Source of the DNA: Gossypium raimondii
Lineage: Eukaryota > Streptophyta > Magnoliopsida > Malvales > Malvaceae
Reading direction: 5' to 3'
Assembly: GCF_025698545.1 (NCBI RefSeq)
Contig: NC_068569.1
Coordinates: forward strand, 9,796,001-9,860,000
Length of the DNA: 64,000 bases
The notes beneath the pieces were generated by a model. The model did no database searches, was not told the DNA's origin, and was given only the letters and a program-made list of their open reading frames with translations. A program made the translations under genes and the position numbers. Position 1 is the stretch's first letter, and every line of letters starts with the position of its first letter. Below are positions 47,912-57,877 of the stretch, piece by piece.

Positions 47912-50429
47912 CTACTCCTTAGAGGATTTGTTGATAAGCGACTTGTGAATGTGCGGGATAACGCCACCCCCCGCTATGGTTCCCTTGATCAAGGTATCAA
48001 GTTCTTCATCACCCCGAATTGCAAGCTGCAAATGCCTAGGCGTTATACGCTTAACCTTCAGATCCTTGCTTGCGTTACCTGCCAGTTCTAGCACCTCTGC
48101 AGTCAGGTACTCCAGTATGGCAGCAGTGTATACAGCAGCTGTTGCTCCAACCCTTCCATGTGCATTAACTCTTGTCTTCAACAGACGGTGGACACGACCG
48201 ACAGGGAACTACATTGAGTGCATACAATACAATAAGAACCATCTCATTATAACTTCAAGGAATTAACTGTACATCTACTAGAGAACAAAGTGTAATGAAA
48301 TATCCAGTATATCTTCCATCTTAAAGATGATGATTTATGCCTCGATCACATACAGAAAACCCAATTTATGCAAAACAGATGCAGAAGACAGCCTTACTTC
48401 AAACGTGGAAACTTATGCTGATTTGGAAGACTTCATAACTCATTAACCATAAAAAAAAAACAGCTACATTTAGCTGAGAAGAAAGACAAGTTCAAGGTAC
48501 TAAAACATCCATTGAAAAGCTTCCTAGCAATACTTAGTCTATCGAAAATTTATAAAAAATACAACCAATTAGCACAAGTTCAGGGTATTAGGTGATAGTA
48601 GAGGGTGATCAAAACAATTACGAGTCTGAAAGGATAGCAAAACCAATATCAAGGTGGAGCAAGTTAAGAGCTCTCAATGTGGAATAAGACAATCTCATAC
48701 AACTAGCACACATATCAGTTATCACTATTGACAAGAACTTAACAGGCATCCCTTTAATGTTCTTCAACAATATGGACATCTTCCAAATTGCAAAGATTTT
48801 ATGTAACAGAATGCTACTTTTAGTATGATCACAAAATCGCTTATCATGTGGCTTTAATGGGCAAAATTTCAATGTAACAAGTGGTTATATTGTTTAAGCC
48901 TATTTTCCAACAACTGACTCTTAACGCTCCTTTGCCAGAACATACCATATAATGGCCATCCACAAATTGAATTTTGGAATAAATTGTTAATCTAGACTAC
49001 GAAAGTAAAATGCATTCTCCTTCCCTGTGAAAATATTTCTATCAGTAATAAATTCAACCTTATATGTACTTTTACTAATGCAAGATAGTTTTACCAAAGC
49101 AATAACTAAATTGTTCATTTTAGTTGTTCCCATAAGGTACCTCAAAACCAACTAAGCCATGATAGGGAGCAAGCAAAATTCATGTTGTGCATCGGTCCTC
49201 CATAAAATTGCCCACAAACTTCATTAATGATTATAATGTCAAAGCTGCTATTTTGTTTGTGTACCTCATGCTCTTTTAATTAACATTAGAGAAGCAAGAG
49301 AAACCAAAAAAATATCTTATGTTCAAAAAACCAATTTGCTAAACTTAAAGCAACTATTATGATATCAGACAGTAAATAAAACAAACCAAATGGGAGATAA
49401 GAGGAATTTAAACCAGCATATCCTGAAACCTAGTGATTTGAATTGAAGCAAAAGTTATAAAGTAGATATTCTTACAAAACATACTCTCAACCATTATTCA
49501 CAAAAATTTCCCCAGCTCCTTGGAATAAGAATTGCACGCAGATATAAAACGCTTTTGAAGGTTTCGATGATAAGGCAAACCACTGTTATCAACATAAACA
49601 AATTTTCCCAACTCCCCAACCCAGCTTACCCCCCCCCCCCCTTTTTTGGCCCTCATCATGTAAATGACAATTAATAAGGCAGAACTCAGGACAATAATTA
49701 TTCATAGAACACTGTCCCCTTTGCAACAACTAACATCACTTTGATGAATGAAGGTAATCCACAAAAAGCACAATTGTTCATACGCTCAATCCAAACATCA
49801 ACAGAGGCAATGGCTACCTTCAGTGCCATCCATTACAATAAAACTAAAACTATAAGCTTTTAATTATAGAGGGCATTTAGCAAGACCATGGGACCCAGAA
49901 ATCAAAATGGACAGAAACGTGCTAGGACGATTGGACTTGCATCAAAAGCCAATATTTAAAATTATGCCTTAACGTAGCAACGAAAGTATTCATTTCAATA
50001 TGATGCAATAGATCAGGCAGATTTAAAAAAGAAAACTAAACACTAATGCAAATTCCCGCTTAAATAATTCCACTAGTAATTTTAGAAAGCCTTCTTTTCA
50101 AATAAATACATAAATATTAACAATTGCACGGAAATCGACATGATAATAACTTAACAAAGAAAAATCTCCGTTTCTTGACCTGAAACTATATTTTTGGCAG
50201 GAATTGGAGAATGCTTCATAAGTACAAATCTAATACACGTAAACAAAAGCAATAAAAAAGAAAAAGCTGATTCAAACTGAAAATTAACCCCCGGGGGGGG
50301 GGGACAGAGAGAGAGAGGAACCTGGAGACCAGCACGAGATGAGCGAGAGATGGGTTTCTTCTTGTCCTTATCTTTGTCTTTGGCGGATTTGCTAGCCGTA
50401 ATCAACCCTTTCGCTCCTTTACCCGACAT
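47912..50429 (-). CDS. Histone H2A variant H2A.Z, complete
   Basis: Replaces canonical H2A in nucleosomes near transcription start sites and in responsive gene bodies, deposited by the SWR1 complex (family knowledge). Two coding exons: 50429-50322 (36 codons) and 48208-47912 (98 codons plus stop), total 134 aa, the usual plant H2A.Z length. The N-tail is Lys/Ser-rich ([15 protein letters not shown]). The histone fold starts at [11 protein letters not shown]. The C-terminal docking region is H2A.Z-type ([20 protein letters not shown] then HIHKSLINK). It does not read like canonical H2A, and it lacks the SQEF end of H2A.X. The single coding intron is about 2.1 kb and starts in a G/C homopolymer and GA tract. 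No lesion is seen. Confidence 0.96.
48209..50321 (-). other. Long intron of the H2A.Z gene
   Basis: 2113 bp between the two coding exons, with GT and AG ends on the minus strand. It contains a run of 13 C (49629-49641) and the G11/GA tract next to the donor. No additional histone coding or recognisable transposon was found in it. Confidence 0.85.
50288..50319. repeat. C5-G11 homopolymer junction followed by GA repeat
   Basis: CCCCC, then 11 G (50293-50303), then ACAGAGAGAGAGAGG, immediately inside the H2A.Z intron at the donor side. On the transcribed strand sense this is CT repeat followed by a C-run. Confidence 0.9.
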
Positions 50430-51409
50430 TTCCACCAAAATTACTTAGGGTTTTTATTTATTGATTAATTAATTTTGTTTTCCTGTTGGAAAATATGTGC
50501 TTTGCTTGGGAAGAAAAGGCGAGAAATTGATAACGTTGATTTGAAGAGAAGAGGAGAAAATAGGCTTATGAATGAAGTTGTCTTTTGGACTGCGAATAAG
50601 AAGAGATGAATGAAATTTCCCAATAAGACCTTCACAATATCCGGCCCAAACTGAATCGGATCCAAACTTCATCTTTTAAAAGATGGATTACATATGCTTG
50701 GAAATTGCCTTTTAAGTAAACTATTTTTTATTTAAATTTAATTATATTATTATAAATAATATTTTAAAATAAATACTTGTAAATCTTCAAAATTTTCTCG
50801 ACATAATACTTTATTTATTATATCATTTTAATGTGTAAGGATTATGAATCTAAGAACTCCATTATTTTATAATAGAAGAAGGCTTCACTTAGAAAAATAA
50901 TTTATATACATATGTTTTTTTTAATTTTATGCAAAATGTGAAAAAAGAAGAAGAGAAGAATTTAAACATTTTGGAATTTTATTGAGAAGAAAAATAAAAA
51001 ATTGAAGTATACTTATAGAGAAATAAAATTTAATCCAAATGTATTGAAATTGTATTTGAAAGGACAAAATTAATAGTAAATAAATGCCAAATAAACCTAT
51101 GGGACAAACACGAAAGATTTCATTGAAGTTAAGTTTGTTGATATCAGATTTTTGGTTCAATCTTTGAACAATTTATCCTCCATTTTCTTATAAAAAAGTA
51201 AAATAAATATATAGATTTAATTTTTTTTAAATTATCAAATTAAAATTATCTCATTTACTTTATAAAATTTAATAATTTTCCATTTTAATGATATCAGAAC
51301 CTGTCAATCCAAGTCACGCAATTGTGTCCAAGGCCTAGTGAGATAAGGAGAAAAAATGGAGTAATGGAAAATTAAAACACGATAAAAAATATATATAAAA
51401 TTCAAGAAT

Positions 51410-51849
51410 AGAGGTGTTATGGGCCGGGCCGGGTTCGGTCTGGGCCCATAAATAATTCGGCCCAAGTCCTAGGCTCGGGCCTGGCCCGGGCCGAAATATG
51501 GATCTGAAATTTTGTCCAGGCTCGGCCCGGGAAAAATTCCTAAGCCCGGGCCCTGCCTATTTTTTAAATAAACACCAAATTTTTTTTAGAAAATTACAGA
51601 AAGTATTTTAAAAATAAAAAAAAGTATTTTAAAATATTTTTAAAAATAAAAAAATATATTTATTATATTTGGACCGGGTCGGGCCGGGTCTGGGCAAAAA
51701 AATAGTGACCAAAGCCCGGCCCGTTTTCTAAACGGGCCTTATTTTTTTGCCCAAGCCCATATTTCAAACCTATATTTTTACTCAAACCTTCCCATATTTC
51801 AGGCGGGCCGTCAGACGAGCCAGGCCGTCCGGGCTATGAACACCTCTAA
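51410..51849. mobile_element. hAT-type MITE with perfect 8-bp target duplication
   Basis: Begins AGAGGTGTTATGGGCC and ends ATGAACACCTCTAA. It is flanked by TCAAGAAT on both sides (51402-51409 and 51850-51857). The GC-rich arms (GGGCCGGGCCGGG, GCCCGGCCCG) surround an A/T-rich centre, so it can form a strong hairpin. No coding is present. Confidence 0.8.
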
Positions 51850-52120
51850 TCAAGAATATGGAGAAGGAAATAATTTCTCATCCTAATAATAGATGAAAAT
51901 AACTTTTTTTAACTGTCAATTCATAATTGATTGGAAATGTGATTTTTATTATATTTAATTTATAGGAAATTAAAATAATCTTTTTGGGGCAAAAATATCC
52001 CTTCCTTCCTTGACGACTCCGTCAAGTCCCCATTTTGCACTTTTTTTGACAGCTTACCATAAAAAAAGTGCACAAATAAATCCAAAATAAATAAGTCCCT
52101 CCGCACTCTCTTCCATGCAG

Positions 52121-52141
52121 TCCACGTGTCCTATCTTATCC
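52121..52141 (+). promoter_or_regulatory. G-box plus I-box (GATA) module
   Basis: CCACGTGTCC is followed within 2-10 bp by TATCTTATCC, which on the other strand is GGATAAGATA (I-box). G-box and I-box pairs are typical of light-regulated plant promoters. It lies about 270 bp upstream of the start codon at 52407, consistent with a plastid-protein gene. Motif evidence only. Confidence 0.45.
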
Positions 52142-52406
52142 ACTTTTTGACCTTTTTTCAAGAGCTTCAATATTCTCTAGCCGTTCTGACTGTAATACTT
52201 GTGTAACCCACCAACCATAGGGCTAAGATTTTTCTACTGTGCCTAATATACCCTCATACCACAAAAGGTTCCAACGAGCCTAACCCTTGTAGACCGCAGA
52301 GGATGTTTCCCCGATCTCTATCCACAAGACCTAATAGTGGTCTTTTCCCCTCTGCTTCATTTACCAAAAGCTCTCACCTCTCTCTCTGAGAAATTCTTTG
52401 TTTTCC

Positions 52407-52787
52407 ATGGCGACAACTCTTGCATTCTCCCTCTCAACCCCGATCCGGGCCTCAGCCGGTTCACTTCAAAGACCCGATCCAAGTCGCAGAAAACCCGTTT
52501 CTTCCTCCTCCTGGTGGGCTCCCCTCTTCGGGTTGTCCTCCAACCCCGATTACCTCAACGATGGCCATATCGGCGTCACATCGGAGAGAAATCCCGAAGT
52601 ATCCGAATCGGACTCAGATCCGGGTCGATCCAGATCCAAATCCTCGCTCAGGTGCTTCACCGAGGAGAAAGCGAAGCAACTTCGCAGGAAGACAATGGAG
52701 AACGCGTCGTTTCACGATATGATGTACCACTCGGCGATCGCGTCTCGTCTTGCGTCCGATACATCGGGTTGGCCGGTATGTGATTGA
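52407..52787 (+). CDS. Small protein with plastid-type N-terminus, function unknown
   Basis: 126 aa from ATG 52407 to TGA 52785-52787. The first 50 or so residues are Ser/Arg/Pro-rich with few acids (MATTLAFSLSTPIRASAGSL), as in plastid transit peptides. The C-terminal part is charged and looks conserved in style: FTEEKAKQLRRKTMENASFH followed by DMMYHSAIASRLASD. No catalytic motif is visible and I do not recognise a named family. The last codons (GWP then VCD stop) cover CCG-GTATGTGA, a good splice donor, so the true protein may continue in a downstream exon that I could not identify. The longest overlapping frames lack protein character. The region is more GC-rich than its surroundings, as expected of coding sequence. 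Confidence 0.65.
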   Translation: MATTLAFSLSTPIRASAGSLQRPDPSRRKPVSSSSWWAPLFGLSSNPDYLNDGHIGVTSERNPEVSESDSDPGRSRSKSSLRCFTEEKAKQLRRKTMENASFHDMMYHSAIASRLASDTSGWPVCD

Positions 52788-53168
52788 GGCCTAATAATTG
52801 CTGAGTTAATGGTAAGAATAATTTGTCGAAATGAAAATCTATGTGGAAATCCTGAATCCTGCGTTGTTGTTTTTTTTATTATATTCGTCTGAAATCTGGG
52901 TTATGTTTAGTGTTTGTGTCTGTTTCGAGGAAAGACGGTTGATTGTGCCTTGTAATATTGATTTTAGACCGTTGGATCGGTGATGCATTTGTATCTTTAG
53001 GTGTCACGCGTCGATGAGTGACTTCCGTCGTCTCGTATATGGTGGGACTCATAGTCGTTGTGAGTGCCCTTTTTGATGACGTGGAGGATGATTTTTTTAC
53101 GGTATACTAATTTAGATCTTTCCACGTCAGCTTTGTCCAGGTGTGCGGGTCCCTCCGATCTCTGTGGT
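52788..53168 (+). other. 3' UTR or intron of the small plastid-type gene
   Basis: About 380 bp of T-rich transcribed-looking sequence containing the repeated core GACGTGGA/TCCACGTC in inverted orientation near 53078 and 53121. No clear exon was found. Confidence 0.35.
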
Positions 53169-53600
53169 TTAATAAAGTAATGGATTATCCGGTACTAAGG
53201 TGCATCTCTCATCGATATAAAGAATTTCATAATCAGAGTTCGTCATAAATAACCCATATCTATCAGAATGGAGCAACCATCGATACGGCGAACTATCCAG
53301 TATCTTTACACGTTCAGGCAATTGGAGTAAAACATAAAACTCATTCATAACCCAGAAGGAAAAGTAATTCATTGAATCTAAAACAAAAGCTCTTTTATCA
53401 CACGTCTCCCCTAAATATTCATTGAATCAAAATTGATGTGCTTCGAATGGGCTGTTCCTTCCAATAATCTTCACAGAAAAGTTGCCTCCATGGCAAACCC
53501 TAGCAATCAACGCTGGCTGCCAACATAACTCGTCAAAAACCCAATTAGGGAGCCCGTTCATTGGTGGAGGGCAACGTCTAATTGCTTACGTTAGGAGTAA
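53169..53600 (-). pseudogene. Broken unknown coding sequence
   Basis: On the minus strand one frame reads for about 145 codons from about 53600 to the TAA at 53169, interrupted by a single TGA near 53427. The upstream half reads PPPMNGLPNWVFDELCWQP then ARVCHGGNFSVKIIGRNSP, and the downstream half reads RAFVLDSMNYFSFWVMNEFY and later YGLFMTNSDYEILYIDERCT. The composition (many aromatic residues, few random-looking stretches) is protein-like. I do not recognise the family. No ATG start or introns were identified. It could be a fragment of a duplicated gene or a spliced gene whose stop lies in an intron. Confidence 0.45.
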
Positions 53601-55354
53601 CATTACAATCTAAATTTACTCTACTTTCAAAATATTATATTTTCATTATTTCTAGTAATAAATAAAAAAGCTAGAAATTTTAGATAAAGGAAAAATAAAC
53701 ACATTTCTTTATATATGGCATAATAAAATATAAATATTAATAATTACCTGATAATTAAAATAAAAACAGTTTATTAAATGATTTATAAATAAGTTTAAGT
53801 TTAGAGTGTGCTTGTTTATGATCAATGATTTACAATATATATACATTCTACGGTTTATATGACTTCACATTTTGGGAAAAGACAAATCCTTCTCAAAAAG
53901 GTTTCCTTATAAGGAACTTTTTTAGTTTCTTAATATATCAATTTGAGCAAGCTTAGTAATTGATTCTCAGATTATGTAGATCCATTAAAGAGTAGATGTT
54001 GGTTACTAATTTAACTTAATTTTTATATAAAACGTAAACAAAGCTAAATATAATAATTAAATTTAAATTTTAAAATATTGAATATTAATCTCAATTATTG
54101 GAAGTGTTAATGTTCTTAAACATACATGTTTATATTTAATCATATTACAAAATATTAATATAATAATTTGTTTTAATAAAATATTTTTATTTAAGTTTTT
54201 AACATCAATAATAATTTAAAATTTTAAATAACATTCTTAATATTTTATTGAAATTTCTATACTATTACATTTTATAAATATTTATTAATAAATATTTTAC
54301 ATATATAATATGAATATTTTAATAATATAAAATATTTTTTAAAGATCGCTTAACCTTATTTACCCTTCTTGCTCCAGTCTTTTCTATCTATAATAACTTT
54401 TTAATGTAACTTCAAATTAAATTCTAATTAGGTATTGATTTATTAAGTCTATGTAAAATATTAGTATATTTTAAAATAAATTTTGATTGTCAAAAAATAA
54501 TTATATAATATTTTTAATAAATATAATTTATATTGAATTTTCTTCATTAAAATAATTTTTAAAAATGATTTGAAGAAATTTTACCATTTACTCAAAATCA
54601 TTAAATAAACATATTTTTTTAAAAATTCTGATTTTAAAATATCATAAACAATTTGATTTGATAAGAAAATGTCATCCAAAACAAAAGAACAATCTCGTAG
54701 TTCTTAATTTATAAAGATACATTATTAAGTACTTTATTTCATTTTCTCATTAAAGTTGAGTTTAAATCCATACTTGAAAGATAACTATCCATATATGATA
54801 ATAGATATATAAATTATCAAGAAAAAGAAATCATAATAATATTTCTAAACCGTACAAACCCCAAATAAAAAGTTAGATTTACATAAAAATCTTCCTTAAA
54901 ACCCCCGTCTTAATAAAAAGTTCAAACCCGGGTTGGAACGCAAGCCAGGCTAATGTGCCTCCAAATCTCTTCCTTTGTTGAGGTGGCAATTTCCCACCTG
55001 AACCTCAACAAGCCTATAAATTCGAACTGCACCGAGAGCCCAAAATTCCCGGAAAGTTTGCAAGAGCCAGCGTGACCCGAAGAAAACATACAGTTAACCC
55101 AATCATCGGCAATGTCAGCTTCCACATTTTCCGAATCTGCCCTTTTCTCTTTTGGCACTGAAAGTGAAAAACAAAATCGTTTTTATTGTTGATGTTTCTC
55201 AAAAGAAGCTGGGGCGTGACCTTAGATCACCAAAATTAAAACCCTCAGATCTTTGAATTCAGAACTTTGTGGAGAAGGCTACTGATTCCACAACTAGAAA
55301 CCCTAACCACAGTTCACGCCGATCCCCTTCTAAAACGCCGCTGCTTTAGTTCAA
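53601..55354. other. AT-rich spacer upstream of the COX5b copy
   Basis: Mainly A/T runs from 53620 to 54900. From 54900 to 55350 the sequence is GC-richer. It contains a minus-strand open frame (55158-54922) preceded by a splice-acceptor-like TTTTTCACTTTCAG, but there is no recognisable protein family, and it may be the shared upstream region of the COX5b copy. Confidence 0.45.
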
Positions 55355-57243
55355 ATGTTCAGTTTCTCCATTGCCTTCCTCATCGCTCCTCACTCGCCAC
55401 TTAGCTGCCGGGTCAGGTAACTCTAATTTCCTTATATCACTCTCAACGGTTCATTTTGGTTTTAAGCATTGCATCCGTTAGGTAGAGTCTTATAAAATTT
55501 AAGTATTCATTTATATCTGTATGAATATCTTAAATCATCATTAATTAATGGGCTTCGAAATTATGAAGGAGATAGAAGTTTGAGTTTAGTTCTTTATTTG
55601 AAAAGCATATTGTCGATGGGGTATCCGATATTGATTTCCTGTTTTTGTTTTTTATTGGATTGGTTGTATAGCGGACATTGCTGTGAAAAAAGAGGGTTGA
55701 GGATGTAATGCCTATCGCCACTGGTCATGAGCGCGAGGAGCTTGCTGCTGAGCTTGAGGTGATGTTTCCTCTTCCGGTGTCTGATTCAAATTGTCGAGTA
55801 TACTGTCGTAAACATTATGACTAACTTTTGATATCCTTTTTTTTTTGTCCCTTTTTTAGGGGAAGAAAATCATTGAAGATGTAAACAATCCTGTCGGTCC
55901 TTTTGGCACAAAGGTTAGTATGTAATGCCTTTGAAAGTGTATTACAATAGAAGAACTCGTGTTTGACCATGTGCACTATATCATATGGAAACAATGACAG
56001 ACGGCGTTTGAAATAGTGAAAATAATTTTACTGCTGTGTTCTTTGTTGCATTCATTCTTTTATTCTGTTTGTTTGTGATTTTCTACATGGCTTCAAGTGC
56101 TTGGAATTTTGTGCACTTCCATTTAGATGGTTTGCCTTTTACCTAATGGTGATATTTCGTGAAGCTGTTTATACTTAAAACTGTTATTTGGTTTTTCATA
56201 ATGCAAGTAAATTATATACCAGAAGATGTTAGCAGGTGCATTATTTTGTACTGTTGCCACACTCTTCTCGATGTTGTTAACTTATTTGAATTGCCTTCCA
56301 ATTTTCTGTTAGCCTTTGTTTAATCTATTGCCTTTTAATTCATTTTTTATTCAAGTTATGAATATTAGCACCTACTGGTATAACTTATATGAGTCCTTTG
56401 GTTTAGTTCTGCATGCAAGGTTATTTTTCTTCTTTCTTTTTCTCTTCCTCTCACTTTTGGGCCCTGCTCACCAGTAGACTAGATATGAGAGGAGGGGGAT
56501 GTTGAACTGTGATCTTGACCCTCCATTGAGATGTAATAGTCCATATGCCAAACCTGGGCTGTTTATATTTTACTTTTGAGCATCATTAATATGGTATGGT
56601 TCAATTTGCGTCCTACATCATACTTCTACCACTTCTTGGACATTAGATTGTTACAGATATTATCATACAGTGCAGAGAAGAGAAGTGTTTCTACCAAATG
56701 CTTTGTTCTCTGAGTGTGTTAAAGTTTAATGCTATGTCTTTCTACTACATCAATGTACTTTAATGTGCATCTCATCATGCTAACTATGACTTTCTTTTGT
56801 AGATTTATCCATTTGAGTTTGGGCCTCTATTTGATGGTGTAAAACCTTTTTTTCTTCTTCTAGAAACTGGAAATGTTGACCTTTATGAAATCGTAAGTGA
56901 TGCCTTGACTTTTGATGGTAGAAATCATTTATCTGCCTGTAGGAACTAGGAAGCACCTGCTGTTGTCAAGTCCTACTATGACAAGAGAATAGTTGGATGT
57001 CCAGGAGGTGAAGGTGGTATGTTTCTTTCTTTAATTCTCTATTTTTGCTTGTATAAGTTCGAACTAAGGTTGTTCTTGTATGTTTTCCTCATAATTTTAC
57101 AAAATTTCTATTCTGCTTGAACAATAGTGAAGCTCATTTGATTTACCTGTTTAAAAAATGCAGAGGATGAGCATGATGTTGTTTGGTTTTGGCTGGAGAA
57201 AGGCAAGCTGCATGAGTGTCCAGTTTGTTCACAGTATTTTGTG
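55355..57243 (+). pseudogene. Cytochrome c oxidase subunit 5b copy, probably broken
   Basis: Subunit 5b is a nuclear-encoded, zinc-binding matrix-side subunit of respiratory complex IV (family knowledge). Exons: 55355-55416, 55672-55758, 55860-55913, 56950-57016, 57164-57243. They spell MPIATGHEREELAAELE, GKKIIEDVNNPVGPFGTK, then APAVVKSYYDKRIVGCPGGE and DEHDVVWFWLEKGKLHECPV. Zinc ligands Cys (GCPGG) and CxxC (CPVC) are kept. Lesions: in exon 1 the targeting-peptide-like frame (SSSLLTRHLAAGS) has no ATG, since the ATG at 55355 is out of frame. In exon 2 an extra G in the run at 55694-55696 shifts VKKE out of VEDVMPIA. The usual last exon (LEVVGPGG-type, acidic/His tail) is not found before the Harbinger element at 57878. 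Introns are retained, so it is a duplicated, not processed, copy. Unusual splicing giving a functional protein is a weaker alternative. Confidence 0.75.
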
Positions 57244-57877
57244 GTGAGTGGACATCTTGAATTAGAAAACATTGATTTTGTCTTTAGATTAAGCTGATAT
57301 ATTTGATTTCACATCCAATATCAATTTCTTTGTATTCGTTGGACCCATATCCAGTTTAGAGGTTTCTGTTAGCCCATTCATGAATTCACAAAAAACTCTG
57401 AATTAGTTGTTAATGATGTGGGGAGTTGTGGAATAAATAAATAGTATTAGTATTATTCTCAGTTAGGCCTCTGGGCTATAGTCAACTAGCATGGTTGAAA
57501 AACCAGTTGGTGCAATAAATAGCTTATATATATATGGATTCTGGTTTCTTCAGCTGTAATTCTGTTAATATGAGCAGTGAATGCAACAAACAATTATCTT
57601 TTAGATTGAGTTGTAAATGTTTTAAGATATCTAGACCGTACCTGAAGGGTGTAATTGGAACTACATCTCTTATGTGATTTTTTTTTGCCACCCAAAGCCC
57701 AAAAGTTTGAAACTAAGGTTGTGGCTCCAATGCTATGACTGAAGCGAGTCCTGGACGCTTTCATTCCATTCCCTTAGTCAATTGCCCTCTAAAGCAATTA
57801 GGAAAATGAATGAAATGGCATTCTTACTCTTCCAGCCTTGTTGAACCTGTGCAGAATTCGGTTGTTTCCCACATTTA
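57244..57877 (+). other. Sequence between COX5b exon 5 and the Harbinger element
   Basis: Intron-like T-rich sequence after the donor GTGAGT. A splice-acceptor-like CTGTGCAG occurs near 57847-57854, but the following codons (EFGCFP) do not match the known COX5b C-terminus. Confidence 0.5.

Larger units (their letters stand above)
50430..52406. other. Divergent intergenic region between H2A.Z and the small plastid-type gene
   Basis: It contains the 5' leader and promoter of H2A.Z on one side (about 50430-50700), AT-rich DNA, a hAT-type MITE (51410-51849), and the promoter of the downstream gene with a G-box/I-box module (52121-52141). Confidence 0.55.

Noticed and set aside
47949..48266. Plus-strand open frame opposite H2A.Z exon 2
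   Set aside because: Shadow of a strongly conserved histone exon.
54922..55202. Minus-strand frames preceded by a splice-acceptor-like site
   Set aside because: Considered as a last exon of a minus-strand gene, but no partner exon or family was recognised upstream of the COX5b copy.
55672..55758. Rescue of the COX5b frame by an alternative acceptor after GAAAAAAGAG
   Set aside because: It would restore the frame from the out-of-frame ATG, but the site has no pyrimidine tract, it would remove the normal VKK part, and the last exon is still missing.
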